From positions 2,627,501 to 2,691,500 of the forward strand of contig JAPYXD010000717.1 of assembly GCA_030998225.1 (NCBI GenBank): a DNA stretch of 64,000 nucleotides. Direction: 5' to 3'. This DNA comes from Diplolepis rosae. Taxonomy: Eukaryota > Arthropoda > Insecta > Hymenoptera > Diplolepididae. The translations under genes were made by a program, and so were the position numbers. Under the pieces are notes generated by a model that saw only the letters and a program-made list of their open reading frames with translations, did no database searches and had not been told where the DNA came from. How positions within the stretch are numbered: the stretch's first letter is position 1; every line of letters begins with the position of its first letter. This document shows, in pieces, positions 1-10,910 of the stretch.

Positions 1-500
1 TTTATGAAATGCGTTTTTTCATAAAAATACAAAACTTTATAAAATCACTGACTTTTATAAAGTTATGTCTTTTTATAAAGGTACGATTCTTTATAAAAAT
101 TCTCAACTTTGTAAAATTTTTATATAGTTTTTTTATAAAGTGAACATTATAAAAAAATGTATACATTCTGAGTATTAATAATGTAATTTTATAAAAACTG
201 AATAAATGTACCAATTTTGTACATAGTAAACCTTATGAAAGTTTTATAAAGTTTTCTATTTTTATGAAGAACTTTTTTTTATTAAAAGACTAAACTTCAT
301 AAAATTTTTGTATATTTGACTTTATGAAAAGTCAGTATTTTTATGAGGATTGGCTTTTTCATAAAAAGACCGAACTCTATAAAAAAAATTTAAAGTTGAC
401 TTCATAAAAAGTCATTAATTTTATGGATTTTTGTGTTTTCATATAAAGTAGCGTTTTATAAAAAAAAGCAAAAATTTATAAATATTTTTTCAAGTTCACT
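1..500. repeat. AT-rich array of short palindromic TTTATAAAG units
   Basis: The stretch is built from degenerate 30-40 bp units containing TTTATAAAGT, CATAAAAAGTC and TTTATGAAG, so many units can fold on themselves. Its last 60 bases (about 445-505) are the reverse complement of 59,450-59,510, and the same unit type fills 59,470-59,765, so this is a dispersed repeat family with copies in both orientations. I see no gene. The weak open frame on the minus strand at 2-214 is low-complexity. Confidence 0.6.
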
Positions 501-1522
501 TCCTCAAATAGGTACGCGTACACATGTACGCTAAGTCACTGTGTGTGCCAAAAATATATTACTACATTCCAGTTTGACGCCCGTCTGTATACACATGCAT
601 ACAAGTACACTGCTCACGTGAACACGCCGCACACTAATGCACAGAGTCGTGTATAGTTGATGCCATCAGTACGAAAAAAACTAGTAAAATCTGCCTTGAA
701 CTTGAATTTTTTATTCCGATGATTTATCGGAAATCTGACAGACCATAGAAAGTCCCATAATTTATCGGAGTTTTTTTAGATTCAGTTACTGTACATATTT
801 TCTTTAAGTAAGGTACTATTTCCGTCAAAATTTGAATAACAACTTTCCTATAAAAAAAAGTAAATACTTTCATTTTTTATCCTCTTATTTCACTTTCACA
901 ATAGTATATACTTCATTTCAAATAGCAAATTTTCCTATTGTCTACCCCCTGAGGTAGAATTCCCATAAAAAGCAGGAAAAATTCAGATATATTTTTCTCA
1001 GTGCAAAGAGAACTATTTTAAGTTGTGTTGATATAATAAATAAGTACTTACATAAATTACAAATAAACGAAAGCACACATGAAGATTCAGTCTTATCCTT
1101 GAAAATGTCATTAACATTAAAGCCTCAAAGATTGAGGGCTTCAATAATTTAAAATTACATTATAATACGGTGTGTAAGTACAATCCGATGAAGCAACGCA
1201 AACTGTAGGATAGAGAGACGAAGATACGATAAATTGAATTAAATTCACCAATGAAAAGTGTGCTAAAGCTTGAGAACACAAACTTGAAAATCATATGTTA
1301 AATAATTTCATGGCAAATTCGATTAATATTCATAATTTCAGCCTTAAAATTTATTGAAATATTAATATTTTTATTGATATAAATTGATTCAATAATTTTT
1401 TTTTGTGTTGTTTTATTTCCCTTAAGACCGACGAAACCAAACCTATATGATATAATAATATAACGGTCGAAGAAATGGTCATCCGTTCTTTATAAAGGAA
1501 AAAATCTGCCCGCTCTGCGGGC
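501..1522. other. AT-rich intergenic DNA, no gene seen
   Basis: No coding-like frame, RNA gene or clear repeat boundary. A slightly GC-richer patch lies at about 510-660. A short hairpin (CCCGCTCTGCGGG) at about 1,509-1,522 immediately precedes the next repeat and has a counterpart upstream of the copy at 6,544. Confidence 0.4.
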
Positions 1523-2685
1523 ACATTCTCATCGCGCGCAGCTCGCAAATTTGAGCGCGCCTAGGGCGCGCGATTTGATTGTCGCGCTTCGCGCTCCGTT
1601 CTTTCTGGACCTCGCGCTTCGCGCTGGGTCTTGTGCTCCTCACATACATTCAAGTTTATTTATTATAATTTGATAATGAAGCTCAAACCAATTTTATAAT
1701 AATATCACAGATAATGTGAATTACACATTTTCTCAAAGTCACTCAATTTCTTTTTGAAATTAAGTGAAACAGGAAATTCAATTTACTTAAGGCTCTATCA
1801 GCCTTAAGGAACACATTCTCATCATGGCGCTCGCGCTTCGCGCTCGATTTTCTGTATACATTTCAGTAACTTTTTAATAAATTACATGATTAAAATAATT
1901 TATTTTCTTCCAAATCTCTCAAAAAGGAAAAACAATCGTAGACTTTATTTAAGGAAACGATTTTGCAGAACAACGCTTATTTCGTATCTCACATATTTTG
2001 GTGAAAAAAATCGGATTTTTTAATATTCATAATCAAAACATAAAATATACATCCTGTCCCGAAATGTCTTAATGAGAATTTGTAGACCTCATTTAGGCAA
2101 ACAATTTTCCATCTAAACGTTTTTTTTTGTATCTCTCATATTTTGTCTAAAAAATGGAATTTTTGAATTTTAATCGTATTTTTTGGAATTCAAATTTGTA
2201 GGTCTTTATTTATTTAATAATATTGTATCATAATTTAACTGGAAAATGGAATTTTGATATTGACTTTTTTCGAATTTGAATATGCTGTGACATTTCTAAT
2301 TTTGATTTAATCAAAAAATGTTTTCAGGATAATTTGTAGAGATTTATGAGCACTATCAAAAACCAGTATTGAAATTTTTGATTTTTTAAAAAAATTATTT
2401 TCAAAAACACAAAAGTAGTGCTCAATCCCTTAATTTTGATTGGATGTGGCTGGTTAACGAACTTGTTCTTACTTTTTCGGCTCCGATAAAGTGTACCAAA
2501 GCTCAATTCAATCTGATAATTCTATCGAGAGTTATGCCGCACACGACCTACAGACAGACAGACAGACACTTTCGTAAAAACCCTTTTTTATGACTCAGGG
2601 GGTCTCAAAACGTAAAGATTTGATGAAAATATCGAAAGTCATTTTTCACATAAAACCAATACCTTCTCATCCATGATGAGAATGT
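1523..2685. mobile_element. GC-headed dispersed repeat, copy 1, with ACATTCTCATC terminal inverted repeats
   Basis: Begins ACATTCTCATC and ends GATGAGAATGT, an 11-bp terminal inverted repeat. The head is GC-rich, with repeated GCGCTTCGCGCT-type words. The tail contains (GACA)n followed by CTTTCGTAAAAACC. It is collinear with 6,544-7,904 except for an internal deletion of about 200 bp near 2,200. No transposase is seen, so it is probably a non-autonomous family. The class is not determined. Confidence 0.6.
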
Positions 2686-2689
2686 AAAA

Positions 2690-3060
2690 AAAGAAACAAA
2701 AATTCTGGCCTGTTGTTTACAAATTTCTAAATTTTTCGTTCATTTTATCCGGTTTTCTATATACAGTGAATTCTACATATTTTTTCCAATTCGTGTTGTT
2801 GCTTACTGAACTTCTTCATTTTGAATTGCAAGCAATGAGATAAGTTTTTGAGTTTCATTATTATCCTTATTTTAACTATATTCTACATTTTTATCTTTTA
2901 CGAAAATTTTGAATTAATCTTTTAATTTATGGCACTGAAGAGGGCCCCCGCATATGTAGCCGAAACGTTTGCATTCTCTCTTTTTTTGCGTTTTTTATCG
3001 TAAGTAGCATTGATAATATTAATAGAAGAAAATAAAAAGAGGCTGACCCAATGCCAAAAA
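2690..3060 (+). repeat. Dispersed repeat with hammerhead-like motif, copy a
   Basis: About 370 bp collinear, in the opposite orientation, with 52,118-52,440 and with the interrupted copy 56,945-57,007 plus 61,781-62,045. Shared landmarks in order are TTTTATCCGGTTTT, CTTCATTTTGAATTGCAAGC, the CTGAAGA...GAAACG motif and GACCCNATGCC. No ORF. Related motifs are known from Penelope-like and other small retroelements, but I cannot assign this family. Confidence 0.6.
2931..2970 (+). other. Hammerhead-ribozyme-like core motif
   Basis: Reads CTGAAGA, a short GC stem (GGGC/AGCC), then CGAAACG. This matches the conserved hammerhead core CUGANGA - stem II - GAAA. The same motif recurs in both other copies of the repeat. 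Stems I and III and a cleavage triplet are not evident by eye, so activity is unproven. Confidence 0.4.
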
Positions 3061-3545
3061 AATGAGAAATTAACAAAAATTCTGTGAATTTTGGGTCAAT
3101 ATAATAGCAGACATGTCATCAAGCATGTCACTTTACAGTTATTACTCTTGTAGATCTTTATGTAGTAAACCACTTTTTATCATAACTTTTATTCGTATCT
3201 CGTATAATTTAACTGGAAAATGAATATTGACTTTTTTCAAGTTTTAATATACTGTGACTTTCTTAATTTTATTTTAATTGCAAAATATTATGAGGATAAT
3301 TAGTAGAGCTTTACGAGAATTATCAGAAACCAGTCTTAAAATTTTTGATTTTTTCATAAAGTTTTTTTCAAAAACACAAAAAATGCTCCTATTTTGACAA
3401 TTTTGGTCAGATGTAGCTGGTTAACGAACTTGTCCTTACTTTTTCAGCTGCGATAATGTATGCCAAAGCTCAATTCAATCCGACAATTTTTTTCTATCCA
3501 GAGTTATTGAGTATATGACCTATTACTACTGCAGACGGACAGACA

Positions 3546-4451
3546 CACGGAGAAAAATGTTTAGTGGCTCCCATCCTTGTAAGGGTTAGAGCTACTAAAC
3601 GGAATAGTAAATTATGGACCGGCCAACTCGTCGGTAGAATCTAATAAACTCGAGTTTAGTCGATTTCACTGGTCACTGAAGAGTAGCTTCTGCTGTGTAC
3701 GCAGTCGCACATACGATTCTTGTTTAGTAGAATATACTGAAGTTGAGTGCGTTTTACTAAACAAGAATCGTACGTGCAACTGCGAGCGCAGTAGGTGCTA
3801 CTCTTCAGTGATTAGTAAAATCGCGCTTAAAATTATAAAAAAGAATCCTAAAAAGTATATAATTATACATAACACATGATTTTTGTTAAGATATACACGG
3901 ATCTGCTTATAATTAACTGGTAATCGCAATTTTCAACGCTCATTTATTAATTAAAATTTCGCACGCAACGGGGGGGATTCGAACGCCTAACCTAACGCAC
4001 GCAAATCAACAAGCCTAACTATTCGCCTATCGAGACTAGTTGTCAGCAGCTTGAAAAACGAGGAATGAATTCTTAAGCACGTTAATCAACGAAACATGTG
4101 ACAGTTGGTAACAACGCGTTGATGACATCAGAACGTACACTCATCGACGATATGTGCGAATCTTAAGACACTTTGTGGGACCAGCCTCACTCATACGTTT
4201 ATTACGTTCATCACGAACACGAACCGGCTGCCGGTTAGCGGATCAGAGAGGTTAGGCTTATAGTCAGGAGCGTCAGGTGAGAGGGCTATACAGTTGATTC
4301 TACTAAACAGATAGTCAGCGTTCGTACTATTCTGTTTAGTAGAATCAACAGAACGTTGTTCAGTATTTCTGAACCAACGAGTAGTTGCTATTACTATAAA
4401 TTAGCTTACTAAACGGGAATAGTAGCATATACTCTAACAGTTTTCTCCGTG
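3546..4451. mobile_element. Nested non-autonomous element with CACGGAGAAAA termini
   Basis: Starts CACGGAGAAAAATGTTTAG and ends with the inverse of CACGGAGAAAACTGTTAG. It interrupts a recognisable repeat, so the boundaries are reliable. The flanking duplication cannot be sized because the target is a GACA microsatellite. Inside are two strong palindromes, one spanning 3,650-3,825 (arms of about 75 bp around TTTAGTAGAATA) and one at 4,292-4,352 centred on CTACTAAACAG/CTGTTTAGTAG, plus a tRNA-like box pair. No ORF. Confidence 0.6.
3966..4042 (-). other. tRNA-like A box / B box segment
   Basis: Read on the minus strand there is a B-box-like GCGTTCGAATCCC with, upstream of it, an A-box-like TAGGCGAATAGTTAGGC, spaced as in a tRNA. 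The acceptor stem does not pair (the 3' part GTTGCGTGC has no 5' partner), so this is not a functional tRNA gene. It is more likely a tRNA-derived promoter or pseudogene inside the 3,546-4,451 element. Confidence 0.35.
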
Positions 4452-4609
4452 CAGACAGACAGACACTTTCGTAAAAACCGTTTTTTCTGACTCAAGGGAT
4501 CTCAAAACGTAAAGATTTGACAAAAATTCCGAAAATGATTTTTCACATAAAACCAAAACTTTAATTCTCATATGATGAGAATCTAAAAGACATCAAATTT
4601 AGATCTTTC

Positions 4610-6340
4610 TTAATAATATTAATAACTCTAAAATTAATTAAGATTGTGAAAAGTCTGTAGTCTCATTTCAAAGGTAAGTTTTCATAGTATTTTTCTAACT
4701 AATTAAGATGTTTTTGGAATTTTTCTGCTTGATTCTGCTCTAGAATCAAACATGGTAATGAAAAATTATCAAATTTCAAATGATGATTGTACTACATTCA
4801 TTTAAAGAATTCAAAAAATCCAAACTATCAATATTTTGATAAAAATTTCTAAATTTATCAAAATATGATATACATCGATTTTTAAAAACTTCTTGAAGAA
4901 GCTACATATTTTAAAAATTGCATGACTTTTTTTAATTCTGTTCAACCTCAAGATAGAATCCAGGAAAGAATTTCTAAAAATATTTTGATTAGGTTAAGAA
5001 ATCACTATGAAGACATACTGAAAAAAAACCTTTTGAAATCTAAATCTAAATTAAAATTTCTTTTGTAATATCTTTCTATAAAATAAAACACTTTGACGAA
5101 AGTTGAAACACCAGGTCAATCTGTAATTTCCGATGGTAGTTTATATATATATACGAATTGTCATGTAAAAGATGTTAAATTCCAAAAAATTTTATTCAAT
5201 GTATTTTATTTTTTAGTAAAGGTTTGTCGACTTAGCTTCATATCAAGAAAAGTTTGAGGTGTAAATTTACATATAATTTATGTATTTTCTTAAATCAGCA
5301 AACACTTCATTTACATTCATCTATTGAAATTGCCATATGTATAAGATGTTTCATATTTAAAAAAATTTAAGGTGTACATTCATATTGCGAATTCAGATAT
5401 AATTTATGTACTTCGTAGTTTATCTTCAAAAATTAGATCTTAGGTAAAAAAAAATAATTTTGCTTCCAGAAAAATTATTATTGAAGAGATCATTTCAAAG
5501 AAAAGAGATTAATTTCCAAGAAAAATATTTGAAGCATTAGAAAAAATAAATTTAACAAATTTTATTTTTACCCCGCCTTTTTTTCTTATCGCTTCATACC
5601 AAATTTTAAAAAAATGATGTGATTCAAATAAATCATGAACCGTTTTTTCAGGAAAAAGACCTAATACAACCTAGCCGTTTCCATATTTCTAAAATGAATA
5701 ACATTTTACCAAATTCAGTAATTTTTTTAAAAGAATTTTGTTTTGGAAAATTTATTTTTAATGGTTTCAGCCATTGAAGAATTTATTATAATTTCCAAAA
5801 AATGGAAACGGTTAAGTTGTAGAAAGCCTTTTTCTTAAAAAAATTATCCGTGATTTCACAGAATCACATCATCAATAATATCAATAATATAATAATAATA
5901 CATCAAAAATAATATTGCTATTCTTGAAAAACAAATTTATCTATTTTTGCCTGAAGTCTAATTTTTGTGGATGAACTACCTTAAATTAGCAAACACTTCA
6001 TTTACATTTATTTATCGAAATTTTCATACAAAAGATGTTACCTATTATGAAAATGTTCAAACCCTTCATTTTTGAAACTTGTATCTCATCTTGAATGATA
6101 TCTTATTATAAAATATTCTCTACATAATTTTTAAAAAAATGCTGAAATCGATGTTTTGTTTTGAATCCTTAAGCATTTATTGACTTTAAATTTCATTAAA
6201 AAATTATTTTTCAAGTACTTAAATCATCTTGAAATTTCACAAAATCTTTTAGATACTTATTTCAGATCAATATTTTTCAAAGTATATAGAAAAAAAGTGT
6301 AATTTTCTTAATGTTATATTCCGTAATTTTGAATTCTGTG
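4610..6340. other. AT-rich intergenic stretch with one inverted repeat
   Basis: No gene. The only structure I find is an imperfect foldback at 5,613-5,873. A GATGTGATTC...CCGTTTCCAT arm is answered by ATGGAAACGG...GAATCACATC, with a spacer of about 120 bp. Confidence 0.4.
5613..5873. repeat. Imperfect inverted repeat (MITE-like foldback)
   Basis: Arms of about 75 bp (5,613-5,690 and 5,805-5,873) share, in inverse order, ATGTGATTC, the ACCG/CGG and AAAGACC/GGCTTT segments, and CCGTTTCCAT. No clear target duplication and no coding content. Confidence 0.45.
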
Positions 6341-6470
6341 TCCATTATGCGCCTCCTTTGCATGAATGTCACGTCCGTGGTTGACAGGCGCGCGCTGACG
6401 CTGCCTGATTGGCGAACGCGAGAACTCACATCGTTTAAAAAAACTCCGCGAGTACTTGCCTTTGGTCGCC
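6340..6470. promoter_or_regulatory. Isolated GC-rich, CpG-containing patch
   Basis: About 130 bp with many CpGs, a CCAAT-type GATTGGC and a CACGTCC word, surrounded by AT-rich DNA. It could be a remnant promoter or a repeat fragment. No transcript can be assigned. Confidence 0.25.
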
Positions 6471-6543
6471 TATGAGGATAGGTTTTCGGATTTCTATAAA
6501 ACTCGTCTATAAAATAGATAAAAAATCTGCCCGCTTCGCGGGT

Positions 6544-7904
6544 ACATTCTCATCGCGCGCTTCGCTCGCAAGTTTGAGCGCGCGATTTGATCGTCGCGCT
6601 CCGAAATTTTTTAACGTCGCGCTTCGCGCTCGGTCTTGTACTCTTCGCATATATTTAAGTTTATTTCTGATAATTTGATACTGAAGCTCAAACCAATTTT
6701 ATAATAATATTACAGATGATGTGAATTACACATTTTCTCAAAGTCACTATTTCTTTTTGAATTTAAGTGAAACAGGAGATTCAATTTACTTAAGGCTCTA
6801 TCAGCCTTAAGGAACACATTCTCATCATGACGCTCGCGCTTCGCGCTCGATTTTCTGTATACATTTCAGTAACTTTTTAATAAATTACATGATTAAAATA
6901 ATTCATTTTCTTCCAAATCTCTCAAAAAGAAAAAACAATCGTAGATTTTATTTAAGGAAACGATTTTGCAGAACAACGCTTATTTCGTATCTCACATATT
7001 TTGGTGAAAAAAATCGAATTTTTTTAATATTAAGAATCAAAACATAAAATATACATCCTATCCCGAAATGTCTTAATGAGAATTTGTAGACCTCATTTAG
7101 GCAAACAATTTTCCATCTAAACGTTTTTTTGTATCTCACATATTTTGTCTAAAAAATGGAATTTTTAAATTTTAATCGTATTTTTTGGAATTGAAACGAA
7201 AAATATATCTTTTATCAGAAACTGTGTAAGACAAAATTTGTAGATCTTTTTGAAACGAACAACTTTGTATTCTTACGTTTTTTTCGTATTTTACATAGTA
7301 TTGTTAAAAAATTGAATTTTGGATTTTCAATAGTTTTTTTTTTAATTAAAAAGAAAAATATGCATCTTATGAAAAAATGTTGGAATTCAAATTTGTAGGT
7401 CTTTATGTAGAAAATAATATTGCATCATAACGTTTTTTCGTATCTCGTATAATTTAAGTGGAAAATGGAATTTTGATATTGACTTTTTTCGAATTTGAAT
7501 ATGCTGTAACATTTTTAATTTTGATTTAATCAAAAAATGTTATCAGGATAATTTGTAGAGATTTATGAGCACTATTAAAAACCAGTATTTAAATTTATGA
7601 TTTTTTCAAAAAATTATTTTCAAAGACACAAAAGTAGTGCTCCATCCCTCAATTTTGATTGGATGTGGCTGGTTAACGAACTTGTCCTTACTTTTTCGGC
7701 TCCGATAAAGTGTACCAAAGCTCAATTCAATCTGATAATTCTATCGAGAGTTATGCCGCACACGACCTACAGACAGACAGACAGACACTTTCGTAAAAAC
7801 CATTTTTTCTGACTCAGGGGGTCTCAAAACGTAAAGATTTGATGAAATTTTCGAAAGTCATTTTTCACATAAAACCAATACCTTCTCATCCATGATGAGA
7901 ATGT
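6544..7904. mobile_element. GC-headed dispersed repeat, copy 2 (longest)
   Basis: Same ACATTCTCATC / GATGAGAATGT termini, GCGCTTCGCGCTC head and GACA-CTTTCGTAAAAACC tail as 1,523-2,685, but 1,361 bp because it keeps about 200 bp lost from copy 1. A 71-codon frame near its 3' end (7,597-7,812, +) is also present in copy 1 on shifted coordinates. It is probably just shared repeat sequence. Confidence 0.6.
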
Positions 7905-8321
7905 AAAAAAGGAAAACTCTTATTCAATTATTAAAAACACAATTAAAGTTATTTATTTCACAAAAATACTCAACTCGTTACACTGAAATTAGCAATTTTA
8001 AGTGACTAACGACAAGTCATTTCATAGAAGAAAAATGACTTTACAGAAAACGAACTCTACTGACTTGGAAAAAGTGGAGGCGCGATCTCGGAACCTCAAG
8101 ATTGAAATCCCCACGCTAAAGAATAAAAATTAGAAAAAGTTGGGGATGATCCTTAACCAATGAGGGTGTTTACAATGACTTAGTATGCATGATTTTTATA
8201 GTTTTTCTGCCAATGAAAATCTCGTTGGTTTCGTGACATTTCTATGTTCTCACGCACCCCACATGGTCCATTTCACTAACCTTCCGGCCCAACGTTCCGA
8301 GAACTCGCATCCATGTGCACT
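7905..8321. other. Unique-looking flank left of the DNA transposon
   Basis: Moderately AT-rich, no gene seen. It ends in CT, which also follows the right end of the transposon at 36,110-36,111 and could be a 2-bp target duplication. Confidence 0.35.
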
Positions 8322-8364
8322 CCCTGCTAGAAGTAAAAGGATATAAATCTTATCACTTCCAATC

Positions 8365-9510
8365 ACTTTCTATCTCAAGGATAGAAAGAGATGAGGAAAA
8401 TTAATCGCAGCCTATCCCTAGTCTTTACACCTGTTTCTCTTTCTATTCCCTGTCTATCAACATTTATCTCTTTTTTTCTCTTACTTATATTATTGTATAC
8501 AGATCTATCTTTTTCTATCAGTTCCTCTATCCACCTTTATATTATTCTATCCCTCGTCAATCCATCTCTATATTCTTCTATCTCTTGTCTATACACCTCT
8601 ATCAATTTCAATCTCCTTGTCAATATAATCACTAACTTATCTCCTTCAATGTTCCCCATTGTATCCCAGCCTAAATCTTGGCTATAGTCTTCTATCTCTT
8701 TCAATCTTTCTGTCAATCTAATCACTAACCTATCTCTTTCGATCTCCTCTATTGTATCCCAGCGTATCTCCTTGCTATCTACCTCTATCTTTTTCAATCT
8801 CTCTGTCAATGTAATCATTCGCTTATCGCTTTCAATCTCTCCTATTCTATCCTACCCTATCAACTGTCTATACACTTCCATTTCTTTTAATCTTTCTGTC
8901 AATCTAATCACTAACCTATCTTTTTCGATCTCCTCTGTTGTATCTCAGCGTATCTCCAGGCTATCCACCCCTATCTTTTTCAATCTCTCTGTCAATGTAA
9001 TCATTCACTTATCGCTTCCAATCTCTAATATTCTGGCCCAGCCTATCAATCGTCTATCCACTTCTATCTTTTTCAATCTCATAATTCACTTATCTCTTTC
9101 AATCCCTACTATTCTGTCCTAGCCTATCAACCGTCTATCCACTGCTATCTTTTTCAATCTCTCTGTCAATCTCATAATTCACTTATCTCTTTCAATCTCT
9201 ACCTTTCTGTCCCATCCTATCGTAGCCTATCCCTCGTCTATCCATTTCTATCCTTTTCTATCTCCTTGTCAATATAATCACTAACCTATCTCTTTCGATC
9301 TCCTCTATTGTATCCCAGCGTATCTCCTGGCTATCTACCTCTATCTTTTTCAATCTCTCTGTCAATGTAATCATTCGCTTAATGCTTTCAATCTCTCCTA
9401 TTCTATCCCAGCCTATCAACCGTCTATCCAGTTCTATCTCTTTCAATCTCTCTGTCAATCTAATCACTATCATATCTCTTTCAATCTCTCCCATTGTACC
9501 ACAACCTATC
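8365..9510. repeat. Left subterminal CTATC-rich tandem array
   Basis: Degenerate units of roughly 70-130 bp built on TCAATCTCTCTGTCAATCTA, ATCACTAACCTATCTCTTTC and CAGCGTATCTCC. Long open frames here (8,391-8,687, 8,772-9,122 and minus-strand ones) are low-complexity products of the repeat and not genes. Similar arrays occur in the same orientation at 28,060-28,400 and inverted at 35,130-36,090. Confidence 0.7.
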
Positions 9511-9711
9511 TGTCGTTTATATACATATACGTATATAGCATAATATATCTAAATTTAATGTTGTGATAGGACATACTGATAAAGCTTGACGTAGCTCTGT
9601 TGTAAGAAACTTTTTTTTTATTTTCACACATCTAAATTCGTCAGTAAATATAAAATGCAAAATTTTCAGTTCATCAGATGATCCAATAGTATAATAGTAA
9701 TTATTATTATA

Positions 9712-10910
9712 TTACTGGATTTCAACAGTGTTAGGTAATCTAGCGACAAACGAAGAATCCCCGACTTCCATATACATCAATTTTTTATCAATGAATTCCA
9801 ATGGAACAGTTATGGTTGAAATAGTGCGTTGAATTTTCCGAATATGAGAAATCTGCAAATCCGTGGGAACTTCGCTAAACAAGTGTAATGATACGTACGT
9901 TGTACCATTTTTATACTTAAAGTCTGTAATTTCACCAATTTCCTTTGAAGTCAATACAATAAAAGTGTAATTAGTTTTTGTAGGCCTGATATACTTTGTG
10001 CTATGAAACATTGATGACTTGAATATACAACGCTGATATAGTTGCGCCCCATCTTCAGATTGTCCAAGAGGTCCGAGAAGTAGTATTTGATCACTTGCTT
10101 TGACAGCATTTTTACAATCAGGATGAGAAAACATATTTTCACAAAAATTTACACACGTTTCAGAGGATGCAAGTATTTTGAGCATGTGATCGAAAGTAAG
10201 CTTTAATAATGTTCTTTTTGCTATCTGATCATACACGCCTTTAGGTCCAGTTATTGACCGTTTAAGGTAGAAAATAGCACCTTCGAAAGGAAATGTTGAT
10301 GTGGACCACAAAGGTCCTGTCATTCGCACTGATTGAACTAAATGTAACAGACTATGCATGTTAAAGGTCATCACGCTCTGTCCAAACATCTCCTGGGCCT
10401 TTGCAACAAAGATAAGAAGCTTTTCCTCACACAGTCTTAATTCTGCTTCAGAAATAGAATCTTGTAGTAAAATAAAAATACTGTCTACAAGGAGAGTATA
10501 ATGATCTAATACTTCGTTTGGAATCAGACCCTGCAAACATATTGGAGAGTAAAATAGCAACCAAGATCGCCATTCGGAAGCTTTCCACTTAGCTTTCTTG
10601 TTTATTGGTCTTGGTTGACGGTGAATTTCATGCGGAGGAGTCATTTTAAGTAGTCTTAAGTTTAATTCTCTAACCCCTTGTGCCGTTATAACTTTGGTAT
10701 CAATCCAGACATCCCATAAATATTTGACAATACCTAAAAGCTCTGCGTGTAAATAGTCTACTGGGAAACCCCATACCATGTCAAAACTTAGTAGCGTAAG
10801 TAGTACTGAAAAACCCTTCACTCCACGTACTGTTGTTTTCTTAGATTTCTCTTTGGTATTGCAATCTTTCCTATGGCTTTTATCACTTCTTATTTTACTA
10901 TCTTTCTCTT
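9712..10910 (-). pseudogene. CACTA-like transposase, C-terminal half of exon 2 (split by retroelement)
   Basis: This minus-strand frame continues, without shift, the coding sequence that stops at 26,136 on the other side of the retroelement; the apparent first five residues come from the LTR. It holds the C-terminal transposase half with a DUF4218-like region: a conserved FDMVWGFPVDYLHAELLG block, then NMHSLLHLVQSVRMTGPLW and FPFEGAIFYLKR. These are typical of animal EnSpm/CACTA transposases, which cut and paste the element by a DDE mechanism. The frame ends naturally at 9,712, and the CTATC array follows. The start shown is the insertion boundary, not a true start. Family assignment is from motif memory only. 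Confidence 0.7.

Larger units (their letters stand above)
3100..4600. repeat. Truncated copy of the GC-headed repeat, split by an insertion
   Basis: 3,165-3,545 and 4,452-4,593 match the tail of the repeats at 1,523 and 6,544: CGTATCTCGTATAATTTAA, the GACA run, CTCAAAACGTAAAGATTTGA, and the end at GATGAGAAT. The two halves are separated by a 906-bp insertion placed exactly in the (GACA)n tract. Confidence 0.6.

Noticed and set aside
2324..2506. Recurring frame with WLVNELVLTFSAPIK-type peptide in the GC-headed repeats
   Set aside because: Present in several repeat copies with shifted frames and stops; shared DNA, no evidence of a protein.
3966..4042. Functional tRNA gene
   Set aside because: A and B boxes can be read, but the acceptor stem does not pair and no cloverleaf forms.
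8391..9494. Several 78-116 codon open frames on both strands
   Set aside because: They read through the CTATC tandem array; the proteins are repetitive Ser/Leu/Ile or Glu/Arg strings produced by the repeat.
8365..9510. CRISPR-like look of regularly spaced repeats
   Set aside because: Units are degenerate, spacers are not unique, and the context is a eukaryotic transposon end.
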